DNA of 8,166 nt from Balneolaceae bacterium (GCA_007127395.1 SKZL01000274.1:1-8166); one strand, 5' to 3'; numbered from the stretch's first letter, positions 1 to 7,383 are shown. Numbers and translations are program-made. The notes: a model not told the origin generated them from the sequence alone.

Positions 1-19
1 AAAATATTTAAACTGAATT

Positions 20-1165
20 ATGAGTAAAAAACAGAGAAATAGCGGAGACAAGGATAGATCAGAAAAGCCATTGAGTGCCTTGGAAATTTTGAGCAGAGCC
101 GGCCGGAAGAAGAGTAAATCAAGAATTGAGAAATATAGAAAGAGCTCAGCTCCCATGAGCAGAAGTACGGAAGATAAACAAGGTTCGGGCGAAGAGAAGG
201 CTCAAAAGAGAAGATCTGATGAGAAGCCCGGAAGGCCGGTGAGAAGAAGGAGTGAAGGAGATGGGTTGGATCGGGATAGAGGTCAGAAGCGGGACTATAA
301 AAAGGGCGGAAGGGGCAGAGGTTCCAGCGGATCAAGTGGTCAGAAAAAGAAGAGCAATCGGCAACAGCGATCACCATCATCTCAGCTCAATTCACAAAGT
401 GTTGCACAAAAAGATTATCTGAGAGAGGAGATCCGCCTGAACAAATATATTGCGCATGCGGGCTTGTGCTCAAGGCGAGAGGCCGATGAATATATCGAGC
501 AAGGTAAAGTAAAGGTTAACGGTAAAGTGATCACAGAGCTTGGGACGAAAGTAAAAAGCAGTGATAAGGTGGAGGTGGATCAACAAAAACTTTCCCTTGA
601 ACCGTTTGTCTATATTTTGCTGAATAAAGGGAGAGATACGATCAGCACTACGGATGATGAAAAGGATCGTAACACTGTAGTGGATGCTATTGAGGGGGCA
701 ACCGGACACAGGGTTTATCCGGTAGGAAGGCTTGACCGAAATACGATGGGCCTGCTAATTTTGACGAACGACGGTGACTTGGCTCACAGGCTTATGCATC
801 CCAGCTTTAAGGTGAAAAAGACATACGAAGTGAGTACCAGTGTATTATTGACGGATGATCAACTCAATGAACTGAGGGGAGGTATTACTCTTGAGGATGG
901 GCCTGTACAGCCGGCCGGGGTGAAAAGAGATCCAATGAATCCATATATCACAACAATATCTGTTTTTGAGGGGCGTAATCATCTTATAAGGAGGATTGTC
1001 GGTTATTTCGGTGCAGATGTCACGAAACTGGTCAGAACCCGTTATGCGGGATTAACCGATAGAAATACACGGGTGGGGCGCTGGCGGTATTTGAAGCAAA
1101 AAGAGATAAATGATCTCAGGAAACTGGTAAAACTGGATACATTAGCATTTAACAAAGATTCATAA
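20..1165 (+). CDS. rluB: RsuA/RluB-family 23S rRNA pseudouridine synthase with a long basic N-terminal extension
   Basis: Isomerises a uridine in rRNA to pseudouridine in the cytoplasm. By family the target is probably in 23S rRNA (RluB type), but the exact site cannot be read from sequence. Residues 1-135 are a low-complexity, presumably disordered Lys/Arg/Ser/Gly-rich extension with RGRG and KKK runs. An S4 RNA-binding domain follows at about 138-190 (RLNKYIAHAGLCSRREAD). The catalytic domain runs from about 195 to 365 and holds the signature GRLDRNTMGLLILTNDG, with catalytic Asp239, and the later EGRNHLIRRI motif (317-326). The ATG at 20 follows an A+T-rich leader without a clear Shine-Dalgarno site; only 19 bp of upstream sequence is visible, so its promoter cannot be judged. 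The protein has 381 residues, against about 240-290 for compact family members, and the excess is all in the extension. The next gene starts 5 bp after the stop. The family call is secure; the symbol is assigned by family resemblance only. Confidence 0.92.
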   Translation: MSKKQRNSGDKDRSEKPLSALEILSRAGRKKSKSRIEKYRKSSAPMSRSTEDKQGSGEEKAQKRRSDEKPGRPVRRRSEGDGLDRDRGQKRDYKKGGRGRGSSGSSGQKKKSNRQQRSPSSQLNSQSVAQKDYLREEIRLNKYIAHAGLCSRREADEYIEQGKVKVNGKVITELGTKVKSSDKVEVDQQKLSLEPFVYILLNKGRDTISTTDDEKDRNTVVDAIEGATGHRVYPVGRLDRNTMGLLILTNDGDLAHRLMHPSFKVKKTYEVSTSVLLTDDQLNELRGGITLEDGPVQPAGVKRDPMNPYITTISVFEGRNHLIRRIVGYFGADVTKLVRTRYAGLTDRNTRVGRWRYLKQKEINDLRKLVKLDTLAFNKDS

Positions 1166-1170
1166 AAATT

Positions 1171-2046
1171 ATGAGAAGCAGCAGTATAACCAAGATAAAA
1201 GGCGAGATTCCCTCCGGTGAGGGGTTACCCATACGATATGATCTTCTGGTTCCTACTGTTGTGAACAGCTCCTCATTGCCTGTTATTCTTTTTATTCATG
1301 GTTTCAAGGGATTTAAGGATTGGGGGGCATTTCCTGATGCATGTGAAGAGCTTGTAAGGTCTGGTTTTGCTGTAGTTGCATTCAATATGTCGCTTAGCGG
1401 TGTGGGTAAAAGCTTAACTGAATTTGATGAGCCGGAGCTGTTTCGAAGAGAGACATTGACTCAGGATTTAGAGGATGTTGTGAGTATAATCGAAGCGATC
1501 AAAACGAAATTGATCAGCAGTGATAAAGTATCATTGGATACCGACAGAATAGGCCTGGTCGGTCACTCCAGAGGCGGACATACGGCCGTAGCTGCTGCTG
1601 CAGAATATGCAGAGATACAGTGTTTGGTGACATGGTCTGCTGTCGCTGATTACAATGCAAGGTGGAGCGATCAAATGAAGAGTGATTGGGGGAAAAGCGG
1701 TACGACAGAGATTGTGAATTCCAGAACCGGACAAATATTGCAACTTGATAAGGTTGTATATGATGATGCGATCAGCAATGCAGACAGATTGATGGCGATC
1801 AAAAGAGTGCAAGAGCTATATATTCCATCCTTGTTTATAGCTGCAAAAGAGGATGAGGCCGTATCATATCAGGATTCTGAACAGCTTTTCCGAAAATCTC
1901 CGTCGGAAGATAAGGAGATCCGGCTTATTGCCGGTACCGGCCATACATTCGGTATTTCACATCCATTCGAGGAGAAGGATTTTCCGGAACCGTTTGCTGA
2001 GGTTATTGACCTCACGGAGGGATGGTTTCTTGAATATCTCAAATAG
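1171..2046 (+). CDS. alpha/beta hydrolase (serine hydrolase, dienelactone hydrolase/acyl-peptidase-like)
   Basis: A cytoplasmic serine hydrolase of 291 residues with no signal peptide; the substrate is unknown. The fold's landmarks are in order. The oxyanion-hole strand is VILFIHGFKG (38-47). The nucleophile elbow is GHSRGG (131-136) with Ser133. A likely acid residue is Asp228 in AAKEDEAV, and the catalytic His is 258 in GTGHTFG. A stretch at about 154-215, rich in Trp, Asp and Lys, sits where lid or cap segments usually lie. The arrangement resembles small prolyl-oligopeptidase/dienelactone-hydrolase-type enzymes acting on esters or small amides. The ATG at 1171 is 5 bp downstream of the pseudouridine synthase stop and its own stop abuts the next start, so it is almost certainly co-transcribed with both. 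No Shine-Dalgarno site is visible, and translational coupling is plausible. Fold and triad are confident; the reaction is open. Confidence 0.9.
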   Translation: MRSSSITKIKGEIPSGEGLPIRYDLLVPTVVNSSSLPVILFIHGFKGFKDWGAFPDACEELVRSGFAVVAFNMSLSGVGKSLTEFDEPELFRRETLTQDLEDVVSIIEAIKTKLISSDKVSLDTDRIGLVGHSRGGHTAVAAAAEYAEIQCLVTWSAVADYNARWSDQMKSDWGKSGTTEIVNSRTGQILQLDKVVYDDAISNADRLMAIKRVQELYIPSLFIAAKEDEAVSYQDSEQLFRKSPSEDKEIRLIAGTGHTFGISHPFEEKDFPEPFAEVIDLTEGWFLEYLK

Positions 2047-3258
2047 ATGAACATTTTCTCTGATCATATTAATAACGCCTGTCCTTCAATCCTGCGAGCA
2101 ACACTCATCAACCTGTTGCTGATATTGCTGTTTGTGCTCTTGCCGAACCAAACCGCCGGCCAGACTAAAATTCTGATTGATGACCCGGAGTTCACTATCG
2201 ATGCGATAGCGGCCATCGACTCCCTTTATAACCGTAATGAAGCAGCAGCACGAGTTATTCTAAAGCCCTGGCAGAACAGATATCCTGAACATCCGATCTG
2301 GATTTTATGGAGTGGTATGGAAAATTGGTGGCTTGTATTGGAAGATTTGGCAGTTACAGATCACGAAGAGAGGTTTATTGAACTGATGAGAGAAGCTGAC
2401 TTTGAAGCCGGACGTATTTTAAGGAACGAGCCGGATCACACCGATGCACTGGTTATCCGTGCTGTATCAAACAGTTATGTGGCCCGTATGCATGCAAATA
2501 AGGAACAATGGATTACAAGTCTACAGGTTGGCAGGCGTGGTTTTCAGGCACATCAGAGGTTAATGGAGGTGGCACCGGATCTGCCGGACAACTATTTCGC
2601 AGAAGGTATGAAGTACTATTATGCTGCATATGTACCGGAAACCTATCCGATAGTGAGGCCGGTCTCATTCTTTCTTCCGGATGGTGATCGTGAAAAAGGA
2701 ATGGAACTGCTAAAAGAGGCAATTGAGAAATCTATTTTTGCACGTCCTGAAGCAACCTACTTTTTAGCGACAATCAATTTTTTCTATGAAAATGATCATC
2801 TGACTGCAAAAAGGCTTTATTACTCACTGGTTGAACAGTATCCGGACAACGGATATTACAGAAGAATGTATATGGGGACATTGGGTCAGCTTCGTGAATA
2901 CAGCAATATGATTCAATTCTACAGCGAAACGATGGCACATTGGCAATTGAAAGGATTGCCGGCTCCTGCGGTTATGGAGCATGAATTAACCTACTGGTGT
3001 GGAAGAGCTCAATATTATTTGGGTGATTATTCATCGGCGTTTAACTCATTTGCAAAGGCGGCTGAGATTGGCAACGGGCTTGCAAATAGTGAAAGGAGGG
3101 ATCTCCAGACATTGAGCACATATTTTGCAGGGATTACAGCAGAAGAGTTGGGCCGTCATGATCAAGCCGCGAAATACTATCGAATGGCCATTTCACAGAG
3201 AGCAATGCCGGAAGCAGTAAGGGGAGCGAGGGAGCGGTTGAGAGAGCTGGATTCCTGA
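2047..3258 (+). CDS. exported tetratricopeptide-repeat (TPR) protein
   Basis: A 403-residue protein of unknown specific role. The N-terminus has an unusually long polar lead (1-17), a hydrophobic core at about 18-34 rich in Leu, and a plausible signal-peptidase I site around TAG/QT (residues 36-40). There is no lipobox Cys, so it should be periplasmic or surface-exposed rather than a lipoprotein. The mature part is alpha-helical with degenerate TPR-like pairs, clearest at about 212-267 (GMELLKEAIEKS, then YFLATINFFYENDHLTAKRLYYSLVEQYPDNG), 313-342 (YWCGRAQYYLGDYSSAFNSFAKAAEIG) and 355-390. Such repeats normally act as protein-binding scaffolds. The ATG begins directly after the TAG of the hydrolase gene, with zero spacing, which points to translational coupling. 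It is the last gene of the run and is followed by a convergent gene. The export and TPR calls are good; no function can be assigned. Confidence 0.85.
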   Translation: MNIFSDHINNACPSILRATLINLLLILLFVLLPNQTAGQTKILIDDPEFTIDAIAAIDSLYNRNEAAARVILKPWQNRYPEHPIWILWSGMENWWLVLEDLAVTDHEERFIELMREADFEAGRILRNEPDHTDALVIRAVSNSYVARMHANKEQWITSLQVGRRGFQAHQRLMEVAPDLPDNYFAEGMKYYYAAYVPETYPIVRPVSFFLPDGDREKGMELLKEAIEKSIFARPEATYFLATINFFYENDHLTAKRLYYSLVEQYPDNGYYRRMYMGTLGQLREYSNMIQFYSETMAHWQLKGLPAPAVMEHELTYWCGRAQYYLGDYSSAFNSFAKAAEIGNGLANSERRDLQTLSTYFAGITAEELGRHDQAAKYYRMAISQRAMPEAVRGARERLRELDS

Positions 3259-3273
3259 GCTGATCTGAAGATG

Positions 3274-3295
3274 TTTATCCGGGCCACCGGGTGAA
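3274..3295 (+). terminator. weak hairpin in the convergent gap, possible terminator
   Basis: Between the two converging stop codons lies a short stem: TTTATCCGG (3274-3282), loop GCCA (3283-3286), CCGGGTGAA (3287-3295). It has nine pairs, two of them G-U, with a CCGG/CCGG core. No clear T-run follows on either strand, so it is a poor match to an intrinsic terminator. The position, just past the end of the three-gene operon, is what makes it worth listing. The rest of the 81-bp gap shows nothing else. Confidence 0.3.
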
Positions 3296-3339
3296 TTGTC
3301 GTGAATATTACCGGAATAGCAATCATAAGATCGGGGTTG

Positions 3340-4116
3340 TTATAAATCCGGATGTAATTGCATAGAGATGTTTTTTTGGCTCTCAACGGTTTTGGTGCCC
3401 GGCCGGTAAACATTCTCTGAAAAACTGAGCTGGTTGTTGTTGTCAATTGTTATGAATGAAGATGAACGTGTGCCATAGTTATCCGTCAGGATAAAAACAG
3501 AAGAGACAGCGATCTCCATTTCATCTGAAAGTCCGGTATCGGGCAGCAATTCAATCGGATAAGTATCACTGTTTCTAAGCATCTCAAAGATGGAGTCATC
3601 ATCAAATGAACCGTTATCGAGTATTGATTTGAAGCGATCTACAGCCCATTTTGCCTTCGGCCATGGAGTGTTGAGTGCAGCATTGCTAATGACATGTATG
3701 CCCGGCTGGACAGGTTCAACTGAGTGTCCGTGATTGGAAAGGTAATAAAGTGTTTCAGTAGTACCTGCGATCAGATTAAATCCATTATAGAGATCGGATT
3801 TTTTATCCAAACGTTGCAGTAAGTAGTCAGGATTTTCATCGGATGCCAGGAATTTTGGTATGATTTCACCTCTGGATGGTCTGTTTTTCTTGATATTATT
3901 AAGGTCACGGTAGTTAGTAAGGGCAGCAACTTTGCCATTTTCACTTACACCCAGCCAGGTTCCCCCTGCTTTGACATCCTTTCCTGCAATAATGGGAGGA
4001 TTTGTATTCCATTTGAAAAGGCTCATAGCAGGTCTGTCGTGAAATTCATCCCTGTTTCCTGCCAGAATCAGCGGGTAATCCGGGTGGACCTTATAAGCGA
4101 AAACGATTAAACACAT
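3340..4116 (-). CDS. NRDE/TANGO2-family protein (Ntn-hydrolase-like)
   Basis: A 258-residue member of the NRDE (TANGO2, formerly DUF833) family. Its biochemical role in bacteria is not settled; the eukaryotic relative has been linked to heme and lipid handling. The family landmarks are present in order: Met-Cys-Leu-Ile at the very start with Cys2, NRDE at 21-24, GGTWLG at 51-56, TNYR at 67-70, SRG at 81-83, GFNL at 112-115, SNAALNTPWPK at 144-154, and YGTRSSS at 214-220 near the end. Cys2 would become an N-terminal nucleophile once the initiator Met is removed, as in Ntn hydrolases. I therefore place the start at the ATG at 4116, although the frame stays open to a TTG at 4176. That longer form would add 20 residues unlike the family and bury the Cys. 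AAGGA lies 10 nt upstream of this ATG. The protein has no signal peptide and is probably cytoplasmic. It is divergent from the phosphatase gene and convergent with the TPR gene, so probably monocistronic. Confidence 0.93.
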   Translation of the reverse strand: MCLIVFAYKVHPDYPLILAGNRDEFHDRPAMSLFKWNTNPPIIAGKDVKAGGTWLGVSENGKVAALTNYRDLNNIKKNRPSRGEIIPKFLASDENPDYLLQRLDKKSDLYNGFNLIAGTTETLYYLSNHGHSVEPVQPGIHVISNAALNTPWPKAKWAVDRFKSILDNGSFDDDSIFEMLRNSDTYPIELLPDTGLSDEMEIAVSSVFILTDNYGTRSSSFITIDNNNQLSFSENVYRPGTKTVESQKNISMQLHPDL

Positions 4117-4134
4117 TTTGTTGTAATCCTTGTT

Positions 4135-4140
4135 ATTATA
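4135..4140 (-). promoter_or_regulatory. possible -10 element for the NRDE gene
   Basis: The minus strand reads TATAAT here, 18 nt upstream of the NRDE ATG. A poor -35 candidate (TTTCAA, 4157-4162) lies 16 bp further upstream. The expected start of transcription would fall at about 4128, close to or inside the AAGGA motif, giving a very short leader. In such A+T-rich sequence the hexamer could be chance, and Bacteroidota promoters often follow a different consensus. Confidence 0.25.
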
Positions 4141-4155
4141 GATCTGATTAAAAAA

Positions 4156-4177
4156 TTTGAAACATTTTTGTCTCAAA
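4156..4177. promoter_or_regulatory. imperfect 9-4-9 dyad in the divergent control region
   Basis: The left arm TTTGAAACA (4156-4164) and right arm TGTCTCAAA (4169-4177) pair at 8 of 9 positions around a TTTT spacer. The dyad sits in the 117-bp region between the divergent NRDE and phosphatase genes, about 40 bp from the first and 57 bp from the second, where a DNA-binding regulator of either gene could act. Read on the minus strand it is a hairpin followed immediately by six T (4155 down to 4150), so a weak attenuator ahead of the NRDE gene is the alternative. The stem is A+T-rich, which weakens the terminator reading. Confidence 0.35.
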
Positions 4178-4217
4178 ATCGATGTACATTGGAGTCATAA
4201 AATTATTCATAAAACAT

Positions 4218-4234
4218 AGGAACTAAAAGTTCTT
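4218..4234 (+). promoter_or_regulatory. ribosome-binding region of the phosphatase gene, folded into a small hairpin
   Basis: AGGA (4218-4221) is the only Shine-Dalgarno-like motif before the TTG start at 4234 and lies 12 nt from it, which is long. The bases between form a compact dyad: GAACT (4220-4224), AAA, AGTTC (4228-4232). A G-U and an A-U pair extend it outward to the first T of TTG. If it forms in mRNA, it would cover part of the AGGA motif or shorten the effective spacing. This is inference from base pairing only. Confidence 0.3.
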
Positions 4235-6819
4235 TGATACCTGGAAGTGACACTGCCAGACAAGATTTGATACTTGTAGGGACCGGATTTATAGCGCTGC
4301 TACTTTTCTTCTGGCTCTATTACGACTTTCACCCTCTACCGGCTGCAGATAACAGTCTTGGGGAGAGTACGGTTTCAGACCGTTCAGTAGAGTTTGCTCG
4401 TCAGCTTGGTTTTGAATCCATGAGAGATCCGGTCATCGGGTTTCAAATCAACACATCTTTGTTGGATTCGCTTCAAAAAGAGACCGATTTCAAAAATTTT
4501 TACTCCAATCCACTACACAAATCACTTAACCCGGCCTTTTATTGGAATTCCAGGATTTTGGTTGGCAGAGAGGAGGTAGAAAATGTGCAAACCGTTTTTA
4601 ATGTACAGACAGCAAAAATAATTGAACTACAACTTTCTGAAGGGGGGGAACTGATTAGCCTAAGAAACCGGGACAACAATCTTCCATCTCGTATAGTAAA
4701 TAGAGAGGCAATGAGTTATGCCTTTAATATCGAAAATTTATCAATTCAGACATTGCCGACAGATTCATTGGTTTTGCACTCATTCAGGTTTTCATTAAGT
4801 GATATGTCCGATACGGAGATTGATTCGGCGAAGATCAGCAGGGGTGAACCAATTAACATAGGCAGGGATGCTGCTGAGCGTTTGGCTGAATACTATATCC
4901 GTATGTCCGGATGGCCTGAAAATCGATTTAAACTTGACCGTATTGATTTACAGCCATTTGAGAGTTTTGAAGTTGTACGTGCAACTTTTAAAAATCAGGA
5001 GATGGAGAGTGTAAAGCCGGTATCGGTAACACTGGATATATTGCCTACCGGTGATCTGGTTTCGATGCAATACAGTTTTGAATTATCGGCTGAACCTGCA
5101 GGGGGAATCGGTTCTATAATTGGAGGAGTTCGAGGTATTATACTGTTGCTCGCATTTTTCTGTCTGATTATTATGCTCTTTATTCGGTTCAGATTGAGAT
5201 TGGTGGATATGAAAATTGCCATACTTGTGGCTGTTTTAGGTGGTTTTTTATTCCCATCCTTGTTTATTGTTCAGGAGTTATACACTCATCTGAACTCATT
5301 TGAAAAATTTGAATTCTATTTCATTGTCGGATTGCTGATTGGAATGGGTTTTCTGGCTGCCATTTCATCAATCGGGCTGTTTGTAGTTACGGCAATTTCT
5401 GATTCAATTACACGACAGAACTGGCCGGAGAAACTTCGAACATTTGATCTGTTACGTATTGGTCATTATGTGAATATACCAATCGGTTTGAGTATTGTCA
5501 GAGGCATCAGCTGGGGGTTCATCCTGAGTTTAATCTTTGTCGTAGTGATCACCTTGCTGCCGGATTCATATGTTACACTGACTGATCAGTTCACGGCTAA
5601 TAAGATCTATTTACCGTTTATATTTTCATTGGTGGGTAACTTTTTAATCGCATTTCTGATTGTCGCTGTTATTTTTCTTGTAATTATAGGCAAGATATGG
5701 GCTTCCTTTAAATCGGGCTGGATGATAATTGCAGTTACCGGCCTGATTATGTTGATTGTGAATCCGCTCGCTTTCAATATTGGGGGTCTTGGTACCGAAA
5801 TATCTATATCAGCTGTTTCGGGAGTGATTTTGGGATGGATCTATTTAAAAGAAGATTTTATGACCATTTTGCTCTCAGTATTTGTTTACATCAGTTTGAT
5901 AACCACTGCAAATGGTTGGCTTTTAAGTGGATCTCCCGACGCATTCGAATTTTATGCATTTATTTTGATCCTGATAGCAGGCTTTATATATGGAGCTGCC
6001 AACATATACAGTGGCAGGTCTGCAAATGAGTTGCCTGATTTTGTTCCTGATTATATTCAGGAACTTGCAAGTGAAAACAGAATTAAACAGGAGTTACAAA
6101 TAGCGCGGAAAGTGCAGCAGTCCTTTTTGCCTTCACACACTCCAAAAATAGATGGGCTTGATATCTATGCCATCTGTAAACCGGCATTTGAGACCGGTGG
6201 CGACTATTATGATTTTATTGACATGCCCGATAATCAGTTGGCAATTACGATAGGAGATGTTAGCGGAAAAGGGATAGAAGCTGCATTTTATATGACCTTT
6301 ATAAAAGGTGTGTTGTATGCATTCTGTGATGAGTACACTTCAGCTAAAGATGTGCTCACAAAGATGAATAAACTTTTCCGTAAAAATGCAGATCGAGGTA
6401 CATTCATTTCGCTAATATTTGGAATGTTTAACAGTGAAAAGAATATTTTTCAATTTTCAAGGGCAGGGCATAACCCGTTGTTATACTACAGTTTCGAGGA
6501 GAAAAAATTGCATACTTACCAGCCGGAGGGCATTGCTGTTGGAATGGCCGATGAGCATATTTTCAGAAAACATATTTCAGAGCAGAGTATCCATCTCAAT
6601 AAGGGTGATCTGTTAATTCTCTATACCGATGGGATTGTGGAGGCGGTGAATCGAGAAAATGAACTCTTCGGTGAGAATCGGCTTAATCACTTAATCCAAA
6701 AGCATCACCATCTCAATTCGATGGAGATTGTGGAGAAAATTGAGCAAAAATTATCTGAATTTGTGGATCAGGCGGATCAATACGATGATCTGACAATGAT
6801 CGTTATCAAAAAAAACTGA
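4234..6819 (+). CDS. large membrane-bound SpoIIE/RsbU-type serine phosphatase with an extracytoplasmic sensor-like region
   Basis: Probably dephosphorylates a phosphoserine on an anti-sigma-factor antagonist (RsbV/SpoIIAA type) in response to an envelope signal. The order is: membrane helix 11-31; extracytoplasmic region 32-296; about nine helices at roughly 299-319, 327-347, 361-388, 423-443, 459-487, 494-513, 519-537, 541-562 and 569-592; helical linker 604-632; catalytic PP2C-type domain from about 640 to the end. Metal-site motifs are intact: GGDYYDF (Asp657, Asp660), GDVSGKG (Asp675), YTDG (Asp799) and DDLT (Asp851, Asp852). AGHNP is at 744-748. Ten helices in total put both ends in the cytoplasm, as the phosphatase requires. 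The start is TTG: an in-frame stop lies at 4210, no ATG follows before codon 63, and the first helix would be lost with a later start. The catalytic call is very safe; the sensor role is inference. No RsbV- or RsbW-like partner is in the window. The thioredoxin-like gene follows by 20 bp. Confidence 0.93.
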   Translation: MIPGSDTARQDLILVGTGFIALLLFFWLYYDFHPLPAADNSLGESTVSDRSVEFARQLGFESMRDPVIGFQINTSLLDSLQKETDFKNFYSNPLHKSLNPAFYWNSRILVGREEVENVQTVFNVQTAKIIELQLSEGGELISLRNRDNNLPSRIVNREAMSYAFNIENLSIQTLPTDSLVLHSFRFSLSDMSDTEIDSAKISRGEPINIGRDAAERLAEYYIRMSGWPENRFKLDRIDLQPFESFEVVRATFKNQEMESVKPVSVTLDILPTGDLVSMQYSFELSAEPAGGIGSIIGGVRGIILLLAFFCLIIMLFIRFRLRLVDMKIAILVAVLGGFLFPSLFIVQELYTHLNSFEKFEFYFIVGLLIGMGFLAAISSIGLFVVTAISDSITRQNWPEKLRTFDLLRIGHYVNIPIGLSIVRGISWGFILSLIFVVVITLLPDSYVTLTDQFTANKIYLPFIFSLVGNFLIAFLIVAVIFLVIIGKIWASFKSGWMIIAVTGLIMLIVNPLAFNIGGLGTEISISAVSGVILGWIYLKEDFMTILLSVFVYISLITTANGWLLSGSPDAFEFYAFILILIAGFIYGAANIYSGRSANELPDFVPDYIQELASENRIKQELQIARKVQQSFLPSHTPKIDGLDIYAICKPAFETGGDYYDFIDMPDNQLAITIGDVSGKGIEAAFYMTFIKGVLYAFCDEYTSAKDVLTKMNKLFRKNADRGTFISLIFGMFNSEKNIFQFSRAGHNPLLYYSFEEKKLHTYQPEGIAVGMADEHIFRKHISEQSIHLNKGDLLILYTDGIVEAVNRENELFGENRLNHLIQKHHHLNSMEIVEKIEQKLSEFVDQADQYDDLTMIVIKKN

Positions 6820-6839
6820 ATCCGGTATAATATTTAAGT

Positions 6840-7340
6840 ATGATGAATCTGTATAAATCTGTTCTTATTGTCACATTGTTGATCATAACAATCTTTGTGC
6901 GGCCGCTCTATGCGCAAGACGTACAGGATGGCCCTGTTTCACTCGAAGAGGCTTTAAAGAGGGCACCACAAGAGGATAAGAAGATTTTACTGGATGTATA
7001 TGCTTCTTGGTGCCCCTATTGTCAAAGGATGCATTCAGATGTTTACACAGACAATGCTGTAAAGGAGGCTATATCTGATTACTATTTGTGGGTACAGATC
7101 AATGTAGAGTCGGACGAAATAGTTAACTATCAGGGGAATGAGATGACAGAGTCTGAATTTGCACGGGCACTCGATAACAAGAATATCCCGACTACCTATT
7201 TTATGAATGATGAAGGGGCAATTATTGGTGTGCAGCCGGGATATCTGGACGCGGATGTCTTTTCAAATCTGCTCAATTTTATTGGAAGTGATGCATTTCT
7301 AAGTCAGTCGTTTGACGAATATGTAAATGGGGCAGAATAG
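6840..7340 (+). CDS. exported thioredoxin-like protein (CPYC active site)
   Basis: A 166-residue periplasmic thiol-disulfide protein. The signal peptide has Lys6, a hydrophobic core at about 8-20 and a cleavage site at about LYAQ/DV (residue 26), typical of the group. The thioredoxin fold follows: KKILLDVYASWCPYC carries the redox pair Cys58 and Cys61 (CPYC), and NIPTTYF holds the cis-proline Pro117. A short helical segment after the fold (about 148-166) ends the protein. The relaxed spacing between the CPYC helix and the cis-Pro strand, with a QGNEMTESEF insert at 98-107, recalls the SoxW/thioredoxin_7-like group rather than classical TrxA. The likely role is reducing or isomerising disulfides of envelope proteins; the partner is unknown. 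Two tandem ATG codons start it (6840 and 6843), and no clear Shine-Dalgarno site is visible. With a 20-bp gap it is probably co-transcribed with the phosphatase gene. The family is certain; the direction of redox chemistry is not. Confidence 0.92.
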   Translation: MMNLYKSVLIVTLLIITIFVRPLYAQDVQDGPVSLEEALKRAPQEDKKILLDVYASWCPYCQRMHSDVYTDNAVKEAISDYYLWVQINVESDEIVNYQGNEMTESEFARALDNKNIPTTYFMNDEGAIIGVQPGYLDADVFSNLLNFIGSDAFLSQSFDEYVNGAE

Positions 7341-7383
7341 TTTCGGAACGGTGAGTTTATGCTTGACTCAGGATTTCAAAGGT

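Noticed and set aside
18..380. Minus-strand open frame of 120 codons opposite the pseudouridine synthase extension
   Set aside because: Composition follows from the purine-rich coding strand; no recognisable motif, and the plus-strand gene is certain.
1930..1941. Perfect 12-bp palindrome GCCGGTACCGGC
   Set aside because: It lies inside the hydrolase gene and encodes the conserved residues just before the catalytic His, so coding constraint explains it.
4117..4176. Upstream TTG start for the NRDE gene (278 residues)
   Set aside because: It would add 20 residues not expected in the family and bury Cys2, the conserved N-terminal nucleophile.
4185..4192. TACATTGG as a Bacteroidota-type -7 box (TAnnTTTG) for the phosphatase gene
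   Set aside because: One mismatch in the box, and no TTTG lies at the required distance upstream.
6826..6831. TATAAT just before the thioredoxin gene
   Set aside because: Only 8 nt lie between it and the ATG, too few for a normal leader, and no -35 partner was found; read-through from the phosphatase gene is simpler.
7352..7370. TGAGT/ACTCA inverted repeat in the second convergent gap
   Set aside because: The stem is only five pairs with a 9-nt loop and no T-run on either side; not enough for a terminator.
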